Assembly: GCF_000426285.1 (NCBI RefSeq)
Contig: NZ_AUFB01000010.1
Span: forward strand, 62,001-126,000
Direction: 5' to 3'
Length of the DNA stretch: 64,000 nucleotides
DNA from: Rhizobium leucaenae USDA 9039
Lineage (GTDB): Bacteria; Pseudomonadota; Alphaproteobacteria; Rhizobiales; Rhizobiaceae
Below, piece after piece: positions 55,701 through 62,013 of this stretch; position 1 is the stretch's first letter, and each line of letters begins with the position of its first letter. A program made the translations under genes and the position numbers. Under the pieces are notes generated by a model, which saw only the letters and a list, made by a program, of their open reading frames with translations, made no database searches and was not told the origin of the DNA.

Positions 55701-57032
55701 TTCATCGAGAGCGGTGTTGAGCTTGGAGAGCACAGTATCGAGCGTGCCGGTGATCGAGCGTTCGCTGCCGGTCAGGCTTTCGCTGATTTCACGCGTGCGG
55801 GCGACCAGCGTCTCGTTCAACTGACGGGCACGCTCGTTGAGCGCGGTATTGAGCTTTTCGGTATTGGCATCGAGCGTGGAGGCGCGAGTTTCGAACTGGC
55901 CCAGCAGCTCCTTACCCCGTTCCGCCAGCGTCGACGACAGAGATTCCAGACGCGTGTCGAATTCCTGGCTCAACGCAAAGCCGGACGCATTGAGGTTCTG
56001 CAGCAGGCTGTCGGTCTTGGCGGCGAGCAGGGTGCCGAGCGCCTCTACGGCAGAATCGGACTTCTCCATCAGCGTCGCAGCGCGCGTATCGATCATGGAG
56101 GCGAAAGCTTCGCCCGAGGTCGACAGGCGCACGGCAATTTCTTCCGTCGCGAGCGACAGGTCTTCCTTGATCTGGTCGTGCACGCCAACGATCGACGAGC
56201 GGATGCGTTCGGCATGGTTGACGATGGCGTCGCGCTCGGAGCCGAGCTCATGCACAAGGCCGCGCACGCGCAGCTCGTTGTCGGCGTAGCTGCGCTCCAG
56301 CGCATTGACCTCAGTGTGAACCAGCGTCTCGAGCTCGGTGGCGCGGGCGATCGTGCGCTCGATGCCTTCGTTCATGGCCGAGACTTCGCGGCGCACAGCC
56401 TGACCCACGGTCATGATGCGCTCGGAAGCGACAGTTTCCGGCTCGGCGAGACGCAGCGCCACTTCCGCCATGGAGCGGGCTGCATTGCGCATATCCTGGG
56501 CGCGCGAAATCATCATGCCGAAAGCATAGAAGAGAAGGACGGGAACGATGATGCCGATGATGCAGGCGATGACGCCGGGCAGGGCGGCGAGATCGGCGAC
56601 CGAGCGGATGTTCAAGAGCTGCTGGCCGTAAAGCAGGAAAGCGAGGCCAATGCCGCCGATGATCCAGAACAGAGAAAAGATCGTCGCATTGCGTACGGCG
56701 CGGCTCTGCGAGCCGCCATCGAGGGACTTCAAGATGCTGGCCGGGCTGATGCGGTTGGCGTCGTTGGCCGGAGCGAAGATCGGGCTCTTCGGCACTTCGG
56801 TCGGCCGGGCCGCTGCGGCCGCGCTGCGCGCTGCGGCTGCCTTGCGTGCGGCATCATCCTGAGTCTGTCTTGCAGGCGGATTCGATGGCTCAGACACTCT
56901 TGTCTCCGGGGTGTCAGGCGTTGAACCGTTGCGAGGCTCCAAGCTCTCGTCACTGAAATCGATCTGCAAAGCTTCGTCCAATGCCTGAAAGGCCTTGTCC
57001 TCGATCGACTCGATGTACTTTTTGTTCGCCAT
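49797..57032 (-). CDS. gpr: Growth pole ring (GPR/RgsE)-type giant coiled-coil scaffold
   Basis: A 2411-residue protein. After a polar N-terminus (1-115) come two membrane spans (about 117-140 and 152-174), then some 1900 residues of helical repeats. A Pro/Gln/Ala-rich linker follows (...QQPVPQQPAPQP...), then a helical C-terminal domain (VESLNSLSVDIARAID to the end). The size, two N-terminal spans and apolipoprotein-like repeats match Agrobacterium GPR (about 2100 residues), which forms a ring at the growing pole, and Sinorhizobium RgsE. The repeats are hendecad based: 44 residues per unit. The ATG at 57032 (MANKKYIESI) has GAGG upstream; the frame to 57092 is not used. The upstream region carries a CtrA-type box. 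The kinesin-like labels sometimes given reflect coiled coil only. Confidence 0.88.
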   Translation of the reverse strand: MANKKYIESIEDKAFQALDEALQIDFSDESLEPRNGSTPDTPETRVSEPSNPPARQTQDDAARKAAAARSAAAAARPTEVPKSPIFAPANDANRISPASILKSLDGGSQSRAVRNATIFSLFWIIGGIGLAFLLYGQQLLNIRSVADLAALPGVIACIIGIIVPVLLFYAFGMMISRAQDMRNAARSMAEVALRLAEPETVASERIMTVGQAVRREVSAMNEGIERTIARATELETLVHTEVNALERSYADNELRVRGLVHELGSERDAIVNHAERIRSSIVGVHDQIKEDLSLATEEIAVRLSTSGEAFASMIDTRAATLMEKSDSAVEALGTLLAAKTDSLLQNLNASGFALSQEFDTRLESLSSTLAERGKELLGQFETRASTLDANTEKLNTALNERARQLNETLVARTREISESLTGSERSITGTLDTVLSKLNTALDEKGASFRQSLQSTADDTIMDIDLRTGFFEERMQSTVAQISTAFDERVSEFTSAFDKRAGSLDSKLSESLTRINETLSGGSDAIDGILNSSIERLGSSLTDQSFALATTLATSQEVLESAIGSKADEIASALEGATSGITSALTAGTSELNSALASHAGSFTSAVQGVTRDVSAALQSGTEELTSAFAGRSSELTETLASHSGEFTKALQTATSDISSALNKGTSELTNTFLGRASEINNTLSARTGEITQALGSAHERIDAVMAERSSALFGALSDNQSRFEQTLANRSEGIINAVTGSHEHLTAALDERTSMLAISLAENQLRLENTLASRADTIASTVAETHSKLADTLDDKVMALAIALSDGQSRIEDTLTGRAESLTSALAETHNKLTDTLDDKTMALAIALSDSQARLEDTLSGRVEGFTGAIADTHNALASTLDDKTRALAAALSSSQSRIEETLSGRVEGLTSAIADTHSRLADTLDDKTMALAVALSESQSRIEETLSGRVEGLTSAIADTHSRLADTLDDKTMALAVALSESQSRIEETLSGRVEGLTSAIADTHSKLADTLDDKTMALAVALSESQSRLEDTLSGHAEGVADTLDGKTRVLAAALTSSQSRLEETLSNRAEAIANAFAGSHSALADTLDEKAMALAISLSDTQSRLEDALSSRLDALSNTVAGTHDKIVNSLDDKTLALAIALSDNQARIEETLANSAEAIAHSVTSGHAALTDALDDKSMAFAITLAENQNRFESALESRANALLDSVAGAESRVAGAFGDKADAIRAAYTENQDRLDRSLSTHTEALSGLLGSSSDRLETVVGGSAERIENALNTTTRQLENTLGIGLSQMDENLASAYERMRNTLEDRSNAISLTLRDAHAQLDNTLNEQATAIGTSIATSASMLEMSLEDREASLRQTIDASARALEERLHGGAGDIAGRIQQAAGDITRSAEIFSNNLNQSIDGMTSRFAETGSRVEASLSALENRIHDGVGGVAAQIDAAGNRLSDTLSSGIAQIDRGSDDAAARIAAALDNRLATMAEAIDSRTANLSQALESGSARIEERLSTMDRALNVGLEAVNRTIEGKATNLATTLRTAVADAAQGMDSEATRTADLLARTGQQFADDLGNRSDAFTRSMNERSEEIVTRVSETHNRLASQAAAVAQTFSEAGNAIVNKVAEAEGLVSNQVNAISQALSSAEQSLEARGAAIRNTLAGSSEQITSTMAQVERALDERGNAIRTSLEDRAREINSTLADVDKALEARGTSIRSSLDERTRELNSMLAGRSSELSRLIDEKARPIVDRYAATGQEAAALISAAAQESSDRLRAENAALINAIASRTNDTLAAISARTEHAANAVSALENNLLASVNGIIERLAENNSAIAGMLTSAAEEFTTIDGRLNATSARFADSASKAGEMVSASTRLLESKVDKLSDVSGKTLSQVGGIIGRFDEHSKVLSQASQLLGAAQSNLVSTLEERETALQNLSIGLVQRSEEIENTMRALGSMVESAFDRAEQRSNQVTGNLRQGVQSSFADIGRVLSEAETRAEQAAESMRSALQKAGEEANQTIDGTFANAERRSGELTNRLRGGLSASIADIEHMLTEASKTSDGAAQQLRETLRVAVDDAVGRFSGATDEIRRSAGDIRRELDLTRSELKRGAFDLPEEAKESAAAMRRAVAEQIKALQDISQIVGRSTQQLEISEPAARALADAQPAPRARPAAPAPATPAPAAAAPRPQQPAPQPSVQPVAQQPVPQQPVPQQPAPQPQQPPIETLGLRGTITERPVAPQPRPAETPAPVRQETPAGGGWISDLLRGASRDDLADLPPARQTAPRPQTEAAPVARNPRHVVESLNSLSVDIARAIDHDASVDLWRRYQRGERDVFTRRLYTLKGQQTFDEIKRKYDREPEFRTAVDRYIADFEKLLADVARTDRDRSVTQSYLTSDTGKVYTMLAHAAGRLS
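53301..54983 (-). repeat. Thirteen tandem 44-residue repeats inside the gpr gene
   Basis: Residues 684-1244 are consecutive units of 44 residues (132 bp), consensus beginning LSGRVEGLTSAIADTHS and ending QSRIEET. Units at 54060-54191 and 54192-54323 encode identical peptides, and 53928-54059 differs at three residues. One unit (53829-53927) is only 33 residues, exactly 11 short. Units on both sides keep the 44 spacing with more divergence. Confidence 0.9.
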
Positions 57033-57523
57033 ACGGTTACGCCTCGTTACAACTCGACCGGGCCTGCCGTGTCTTCTCCGGAAATCCGCCAACGTCCGGA
57101 AAAGACGAACCTGCCTCCCGCTAGGTTACCCGCCTCGGCTCACGCCAGAGATGGATTTCCCATTACATTTCATAGTGGATACCCGCTTTTTCAAACGGAT
57201 GGTATGAAAACATTACCACTATCCACCCCTTGGGCAAAGGCATGCGCCATGAACCCAATTTGCCAGTACCGTAGTGACACATTCCCCCATGCGTGACAAT
57301 TAATTCCACGGTTGGGCTTGTGTCTGATTAAGTCATTGTTAACACTTTTTGCCTGCGCAACTTGCTGAAAACCTAATAATTTAGCCATGTTTAACGCGCG
57401 TTAACCATGTCAGCAGATTTAGGCGCCAACTGTGCCAAAATTTAACTCGATCGCCATCGGCAGGCCGCAAGCATGCGGCAAATCCCAGAGACAGTTATAG
57501 ATATAAGACGGGAGAGTTGGCAC
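57033..57523. promoter_or_regulatory. Divergent region gpr / Hpt with CtrA-type sites
   Basis: 491 bp without a gene. A full CtrA-type box TTAA-N7-TTAAC lies at 57328-57343. A 24-bp near-perfect palindrome at 57386-57409 (CATG, T, TTAACGCGCGTTAA, C, CATG) contains the half-site TTAACCAT at 57401-57408. These lie 296-377 bp before gpr and 115-196 bp before the Hpt gene. The segment nearest gpr shows nothing else recognisable. Confidence 0.65.
57328..57343 (+). promoter_or_regulatory. CtrA-type binding box
   Basis: TTAAGTCATTGTTAAC matches the full consensus TTAA-N7-TTAAC of the cell-cycle regulator CtrA exactly. Confidence 0.6.
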
Positions 57524-57892
57524 ATGGCGGCATTGAATATCGCGTTCGAAGCTCCGGACAATTCGCGGGGCGCAGCGCCATCGCGGGAGCGGGCGATCGA
57601 CCTGGTACACCTGGCGAAGCAGACGATGGGCGACAAGGCGCTCGAAGTGGAAGTGCTTCAGATGTTTGCCCGGCAGGCGCGGTCCTGCCTGCAGGAAATC
57701 GGCAGCGGCGATCGCAAACGCGCCATGGCCGCTTCACATCGGTTGAAAGGGGCGGCAAGTGCTGTCGGCGCGTTCAAGGTGGCCGATGCCGCCAACGCGC
57801 TTGAAAGCGATGTCGGCGATGCCGCGCACATGGCCGCGGTCACAGCCTGCGTCATCGAGGCTGAGAACTTCATTCTGAAGTTGTCGCGTTGA
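57524..57892 (+). CDS. Hpt domain protein
   Basis: A 122-residue histidine phosphotransfer protein, a single four-helix Hpt domain. The phospho-acceptor His lies in [15 protein letters not shown] (near residue 73), the classic Hpt helix. No other domain is present, so it would shuttle phosphate between a hybrid kinase and a response regulator. The ATG at 57524 has GGGAG ten bases upstream. It diverges from gpr and shares its CtrA-type control region. It is not ChpT, which is a longer two-domain protein. Cognate kinase unknown. Confidence 0.88.
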   Translation: MAALNIAFEAPDNSRGAAPSRERAIDLVHLAKQTMGDKALEVEVLQMFARQARSCLQEIGSGDRKRAMAASHRLKGAASAVGAFKVADAANALESDVGDAAHMAAVTACVIEAENFILKLSR

Positions 57893-58041
57893 TCTGTCGC
57901 CGCCCGAGACCATTATATTTGCTATTGCGCCGCCAAACGGATTCTGCCGTTTCGGCGGCGCAATTGTTGACTGCCCAGAGGAATTGTTGGAAGAAAAATT
58001 CCGGATCCTCCCTTCACTCACGAATACCGGAATTCATTCAC

Positions 58042-58362
58042 ATGACCAAACTGACCATCGTCGCTTTCGACGGCACCCGCTTTGATCTCGACGCCGACGA
58101 GGGCTCCACCGTGATGGAAAATGCCGTACGCAATTCCGTGCCCGGCGTCGAGGCGGAATGCGGCGGCGCCTGTGCCTGCGCCACCTGTCACGTCTATGTT
58201 GATGAGGACTGGGCCGAAAAGGTCGGTGGCCCGGAAGCAATGGAAGAAGACATGCTGGATTTCGCCTTCGATGTCCGCCCGACTTCGCGTCTGTCCTGTC
58301 AGATCAAGGTGACGAAGGCACTCGACGGCCTCGTCGTGCATGTTCCGGAGCGCCAAGCCTGA
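58042..58362 (+). CDS. 2Fe-2S ferredoxin (adrenodoxin type)
   Basis: A 106-residue vertebrate-type ferredoxin. The cluster ligands follow the pattern C-x5-C-x2-C in [15 protein letters not shown] (residues about 39-53), and the fourth Cys is in RLSCQIKV near 86. The acidic MEEDMLDFA helix is the partner-docking site. It carries single electrons, for example for Fe-S assembly, a P450 or heme A synthesis. There is no isc cluster nearby to decide. [15 protein letters not shown] at the ATG at 58042 is the natural start; the longer frame to 57889 is not coding-like. Confidence 0.92.
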   Translation: MTKLTIVAFDGTRFDLDADEGSTVMENAVRNSVPGVEAECGGACACATCHVYVDEDWAEKVGGPEAMEEDMLDFAFDVRPTSRLSCQIKVTKALDGLVVHVPERQA

Positions 58363-58791
58363 GATCTGCCTCGGGAGAATGCAAGCGCCTTTTGGGACCG
58401 GTCGACAAAAAGAAGCCCCGCTCAGCTTGTCGCAGCGAGCGAGGCAAGGCGGGCGCATCACCAACAGGCAAGGGAGGAAACACCTGTGGCTTAAGGACGC
58501 GCCAGGAGAACACTGGACGCACGCGTTACATGCTGAACTCGACGGCGCGGCGGGACGAACGATCCCGTCAACGCAGGAACTCTGATCGGTCTTTACGAAA
58601 ACCCCTCCGGCTTCCGATGACAATCCGTCGGAACGGATCGACGCGATATCCAAGTAGGAAAAACCTATTTCAGATTCTCGTAAAGTTCAAAAATGAGAAG
58701 TTGTGAATGATTCACAGGTATAGTGACAGTTTTCACACAGATTGCTGCCGTCAGGACCTAATTTTCGCGAAAAAGGTCTGTTAGAGACCTA
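58363..58791. other. 429-bp gap, ferredoxin to DUF922 gene
   Basis: No protein gene recognised; open frames here lack coding character. The ferredoxin-side half has several stable stem-loops and a minus-strand terminator, described as a possible small RNA. The remainder (58600-58790) is AT-richer and shows nothing further. Confidence 0.5.
58405..58590 (-). ncRNA. Possible small RNA with CU-rich (anti-SD-like) loops
   Basis: Read on the minus strand, three stem-loops precede a terminator. CGGGA/TCCCG lies at 58551-58567. CCAG/CTGG at 58502-58516 has loop TGTTCTC. CCACAGG/CCTGTTGG at 58461-58489 has a loop containing TTTCCTCCC, complementary to a ribosome-binding site. The terminator stem at 58415-58454 is followed by TTCTTTTT. 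The layout recalls alphaproteobacterial sRNAs with anti-Shine-Dalgarno loops. The 5' end and promoter are not identified. It could instead be the 3' UTR of the DUF922 message. Confidence 0.3.
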
Positions 58792-59454
58792 TCATTCACC
58801 GGTTTGCTGGCTGCGATAGGTCATCAGCCTCTGGATGCGGCTCTGAAAATTGATCGCCTCGATTTTGTCGAATCGGGCCTGATCTTCATCATGCAACTGC
58901 GTTTCCTGCGTTGTAACGTCGTTCGCCTTGTCCTGAAGCGCGTCGCAATCCTTCGCCGGGGGGAGCGCAAGGATTGATTTCTCCATACGCCGCGCATGTT
59001 CTCGCGCAATTTCCGCATGCCGATCCTCATGGCGACGGATATCCGCCGAGAGCGTATCCCAGATCATCGACAGTTGTCGGCTCGCATGCCGGCGGTCGCG
59101 CCAGCGTGGCAAAATGATTTCGGTATCCACGGTGATCTTGACGTCGGCGATGTAGCAGCGGCCATTCCGCTCCGAGTACGTTGCGTTGCCGCCGAAGCGA
59201 ACCTTCGTTGCGCCGGGATGGCGGCTGCTGGAACCCATCGTAACCGGTCCGTGCGCATTCAGCGCCGCATCGAGCGCATCGGCGCTGTTGCCTTTGATGT
59301 CGAAATAGGAGACGGATTTGCGGGCGATCACCTCCGCATCGGCGCCGCTGGAAAGGCCGCACAGAAGCAACAGGATAAGCGAGACACGGATCTGTCGGGG
59401 TGCAAACGGCATTCGTGCTGCTACCAGGTTGAACTTCGATGGAGCTTGCGGCAT
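58792..59454 (-). CDS. DUF922 secreted protein, possible Zn-dependent protease
   Basis: A 220-residue exported protein. Signal peptide: hydrophobic LILLLLCGLSSGADA near 25-40. The mature domain begins with a KSVSYFDIKGNSADALDAAL motif typical of DUF922 and carries RRHEDRHAEIAREHARRME, an HExxH-like zinc-site candidate in the form HEDRH. The family is annotated as a predicted secreted Zn-dependent protease; catalysis is untested. The start is either 59454 or the Met at 59412 (MPFAPRQIRVS), which gives a more usual signal length; neither has a clear ribosome site. It diverges from folP. Confidence 0.82.
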   Translation of the reverse strand: MPQAPSKFNLVAARMPFAPRQIRVSLILLLLCGLSSGADAEVIARKSVSYFDIKGNSADALDAALNAHGPVTMGSSSRHPGATKVRFGGNATYSERNGRCYIADVKITVDTEIILPRWRDRRHASRQLSMIWDTLSADIRRHEDRHAEIAREHARRMEKSILALPPAKDCDALQDKANDVTTQETQLHDEDQARFDKIEAINFQSRIQRLMTYRSQQTGE

Positions 59455-59515
59455 AGCCTGAGCAAGCGCAATATCCGACGCGAGGTTTTTTCGTTTTCAA
59501 TGGGATGGACGGATC

Positions 59516-60379
59516 GTGACAGAGCTTCGCAGCCATAGCTGGCATCTCGCGCATGGGCGCAGCCTCAATGTCGGCGAACGCAGCGCCATCATGGCGATCG
59601 TCAACGTGACGCCGGATTCCTTCTCCGATGGCGGGCATTACGAAGCCGTCGATACGGCGGTGGCACATGCTCTTACCTGCGTGGAGGAGGGGGCTTCCAT
59701 CATCGATATCGGCGGGGAATCCACCAAGCCCAACGCCGAGGCAGTCAGCGCCACGGAGGAGCAAGGGCGCGTTCTGCCCGTCATCGAAGCGCTGCGCGGC
59801 AAGACCGATGCGCTGATCTCCATCGATACCTATCGTGCCGATACCGCGAGACTGGCGATCAGCGCCGGCGCGCATATCGTCAACGATGTCTTCGGGCTGC
59901 AGCGCGAGCCGGAAATCGCGGCATTGGCGGCAAAGACGGGCGCGGGGCTTTGCATCATGCATACCGGCCGCGAGCGGACAAAACTTCCCGATGTCGTCGA
60001 CGACCAGGTGCTGTTTCTCAGCCGATCGCTTGATATCGCGGCAGCAGCCGGGGTGGACAGGCAGAATATCGTTCTCGACCCGGGTTTCGGCTTCGCCAAG
60101 GATGTTGAGGAGAATCTGGCGCTGATAGCACGCTTCACGGCGCTGTTGCGCTTCGAATTGCCTTTGCTGGCCGGCACTTCGCGCAAACGGTTCATCGGTG
60201 CCGTTACCGGTCGGGAACCGCCCGACCGGGATGTGGGAACCGCAGCAACCAGTGCTATATTGCGTCTGCAGGGTGCGGCGATTTTTCGGGTACACAATGT
60301 CGCAATCAACAGGGATGCGCTGGCGATTGCCGATGCTATCCTCCAGACACGGGCGAAATTAGGCGGCAGGACGCCATGA
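59516..60379 (+). CDS. folP: Dihydropteroate synthase
   Basis: A 287-residue TIM-barrel enzyme condensing p-aminobenzoate with dihydropterin pyrophosphate, the sulfonamide target. Signature segments are IMAIVNVTPDSFSDGGHY, IDIGGESTKPNA (pterin/PPi site), DPGFGFAKDVEENL and LAGTSRKRFIG. It starts at a GTG at 59516. Its stop overlaps the folB start as ATGA, so translation is coupled. First gene of folP-folB-folK. Confidence 0.96.
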   Translation: MTELRSHSWHLAHGRSLNVGERSAIMAIVNVTPDSFSDGGHYEAVDTAVAHALTCVEEGASIIDIGGESTKPNAEAVSATEEQGRVLPVIEALRGKTDALISIDTYRADTARLAISAGAHIVNDVFGLQREPEIAALAAKTGAGLCIMHTGRERTKLPDVVDDQVLFLSRSLDIAAAAGVDRQNIVLDPGFGFAKDVEENLALIARFTALLRFELPLLAGTSRKRFIGAVTGREPPDRDVGTAATSAILRLQGAAIFRVHNVAINRDALAIADAILQTRAKLGGRTP

Positions 60380-60747
60380 GCGATATGATTTACACCATCA
60401 CCCTTCAGAACTGCGCTTTCTTCGCTCGCCACGGCGTCCACGACGAAGAAGAATTCCTCGGCCAGCGCTTCTTCGTCGATGCCGAGCTCGATGTCGATGC
60501 GGGCGATGCGTTGGAGCACGATTCGATCGACCACACGGTCAACTACGGCATCGCCTTCAGCGTCATCGAAGAGATCGTCACCGGGCGCCGTCGCTACCTG
60601 ATCGAGGCGCTGGCACTCGATGTCGCGAAGGAATTGTGCCGGCGCTTTCCAAGCGTGCGACGGGCAAAGATCGCGGTGCGCAAACCCAACGCGCCGGTTC
60701 CGGGCGTTCTCGATTATGTGCAGGTGAGCGTTGAGCATTTTGCCTGA
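60376..60747 (+). CDS. folB: Dihydroneopterin aldolase
   Basis: A 123-residue enzyme making 6-hydroxymethyl-dihydropterin from dihydroneopterin. Family segments are ITLQNCAFFARHGVHDEEEFLGQRFFVDAEL, DHTVNYGIAFSVIEEIV and RRYLIEALALDVAKEL (active-site Glu and Tyr/His positions), with the conserved KPNAPVPG. It overlaps folP by four bases (ATGA) and folK by 17 bases. Confidence 0.95.
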   Translation: MSDMIYTITLQNCAFFARHGVHDEEEFLGQRFFVDAELDVDAGDALEHDSIDHTVNYGIAFSVIEEIVTGRRRYLIEALALDVAKELCRRFPSVRRAKIAVRKPNAPVPGVLDYVQVSVEHFA

Positions 60748-61258
60748 GATTGCACTGACGCGCGCCACGCTTGGGCTTGGCGGCAACCTCGACAATCCCG
60801 TTCGGGCCATGGCGCTTGCCTTGCGCGCGCTCGACGCGCACGCGGACTGCCGCGTCGCTGTGGTTTCCCGCCTTTACCGCACGCCGCCCTGGGGCAAGAC
60901 GGACCAGTCCTTCTTCTACAATTCCTGTGCGGCGGTCGATACGACGCTCTCGCCGGAGGCGCTACTCGATGTTTGCCTGGGCATAGAGCGTGACATGAAG
61001 CGGGTGCGCATCGAACGCTGGGGGCCACGCACGATCGATATCGACATCCTGACTTATGGCGATATGGAGCGGGTCGAACCGCTGTTGACGATCCCGCATC
61101 CGCGCATGACCGAACGTGGCTTCGTGCTGATGCCCCTCGCCGATTTTGCGGCCGATCTTTTGGTCAGTGGACGCAAGGTGACGGATTGGCTGGGTGAAGC
61201 GGATGTGCAGGGGATAGAGGTGGCGGACGAAAATCGCGATTGGTGGAGAGCGACGTAA
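60731..61258 (+). CDS. folK: 6-hydroxymethyl-dihydropterin pyrophosphokinase
   Basis: A 175-residue HPPK. The N-terminal LGLGGNLDNP, SRLYRTPPWG, DQSFFYNSCAAVDTTLSPEALL, and the catalytic RWGPRTIDIDILTYG and IPHPRMTERGFVLMPL blocks are all intact. No ATG is available. The TTG at 60731, inside the end of folB and preceded by AGGTGAG, is the best start, giving a 17-base overlap. It supplies the activated pterin for FolP. Confidence 0.93.
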   Translation: MSILPEIALTRATLGLGGNLDNPVRAMALALRALDAHADCRVAVVSRLYRTPPWGKTDQSFFYNSCAAVDTTLSPEALLDVCLGIERDMKRVRIERWGPRTIDIDILTYGDMERVEPLLTIPHPRMTERGFVLMPLADFAADLLVSGRKVTDWLGEADVQGIEVADENRDWWRAT

Positions 61259-61283
61259 CGCCCGTCCACATCAGTCACCACGC

Positions 61284-61324
61284 AAAAATAGACGCCTCCG
61301 ACCTTAATTTCAGGCGGAGGCGTC
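61284..61324 (-). terminator. Bidirectional terminator, folK / small secreted protein
   Basis: GACGCCTCCG (61291-61300) pairs with CGGAGGCGTC (61315-61324). On the minus strand it is followed by TATTTTTGC, a proper U run; on the plus strand only ATTTA follows. Confidence 0.8.
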
Positions 61325-61346
61325 ATTTACTGTCAGTGCATAAACG

Positions 61347-61901
61347 TTACTGGATTGACCCGACAGCCATCTGATCGAGATCAGTGGCACGCTGCAGTGT
61401 CACACCGATGACGGGCACCATCTGATCATTGACCTTGACGGAAATCGTTACATTCATCGTCTTGTTGTCCGCGACGCGGGCAATCATGGCGCCGTTGAGC
61501 TTCTGCCGATTGAGGCCAAGGACCACGGTGCCGTCGTTGACGGTGCCCGATGTGACATCCAGGCCCTTGCCGGCCGCGCCATCCAGGAATTTGCCGGTAT
61601 AGCTGCCGCCGTTCTGGGTGATTTCCGCGGTCATCGGCTGCTGGAAGACGCCGACGCGGCAGGTTCCGTCGAGTTTGACGCCGGCATTGCTGCCGTTGAG
61701 AGGCTGACCCGTCAGGTTACAGGTGAATTTCGTGCCTTTGTACTTGCCGGCAACGATCTCGCCCGGGCCCCGCCATGAGCCGGCAACGGACTGGAAGAAA
61801 GCCTTGTCACGGGATGCCGCATCGGCTGAATGCACCCAGGCACCTGCGGAGAGGGCCGCGGCGGCAAGGCCGCAAACAAGAAGAAACTGGCGCGAAAACA
61901 T
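61347..61901 (-). CDS. Small secreted protein of unknown function
   Basis: A 184-residue exported protein. Signal peptide MFSRQFLLVCGLAAAALSAG... is cleaved near ADAA-S (about residue 30). The mature part is beta-rich with repeated glycine turns (SVAGSWRGPGEIVAGKYKG, TQNGGSYTGKFLDG, GTVNDGTVVLGLN), as in small periplasmic beta-barrel or lipocalin-like proteins. I do not recognise a named family. Of two in-frame ATGs, the one at 61901 has AGGG seven bases before it; the other (61907) is too close. A CtrA half-site lies 53 bp upstream of the start. Confidence 0.8.
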   Translation of the reverse strand: MFSRQFLLVCGLAAAALSAGAWVHSADAASRDKAFFQSVAGSWRGPGEIVAGKYKGTKFTCNLTGQPLNGSNAGVKLDGTCRVGVFQQPMTAEITQNGGSYTGKFLDGAAGKGLDVTSGTVNDGTVVLGLNRQKLNGAMIARVADNKTMNVTISVKVNDQMVPVIGVTLQRATDLDQMAVGSIQ

Positions 61902-61953
61902 GGACATTCCCTAACGAAGAGGAACTGGAAACTGATGTCCACTTTTGCCTTAG

Positions 61954-61961
61954 AATGGTTA
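61954..61961 (-). promoter_or_regulatory. CtrA half-site before the small secreted protein gene
   Basis: TTAACCAT on the minus strand, 53 bp upstream of the ATG at 61901. Confidence 0.35.
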
Positions 61962-62013
61962 ATGCTTGGTTTCTTATGAAGGCGAAAGCCGCATTCGCAG
62001 GCGTTTGCCACGC

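Noticed and set aside
57889..58041. N-terminal extension of the ferredoxin
   Set aside because: The residues encoded before the Met at 58042 are not conserved-looking, and [11 protein letters not shown] is the normal ferredoxin start.
58381..58590. 6S RNA, SRP RNA or tmRNA
   Set aside because: No SRP GGUCAGG/GGAAGGA motif and no tmRNA tag reading frame, and the structure is several separate hairpins rather than one long bulged rod as in 6S RNA.
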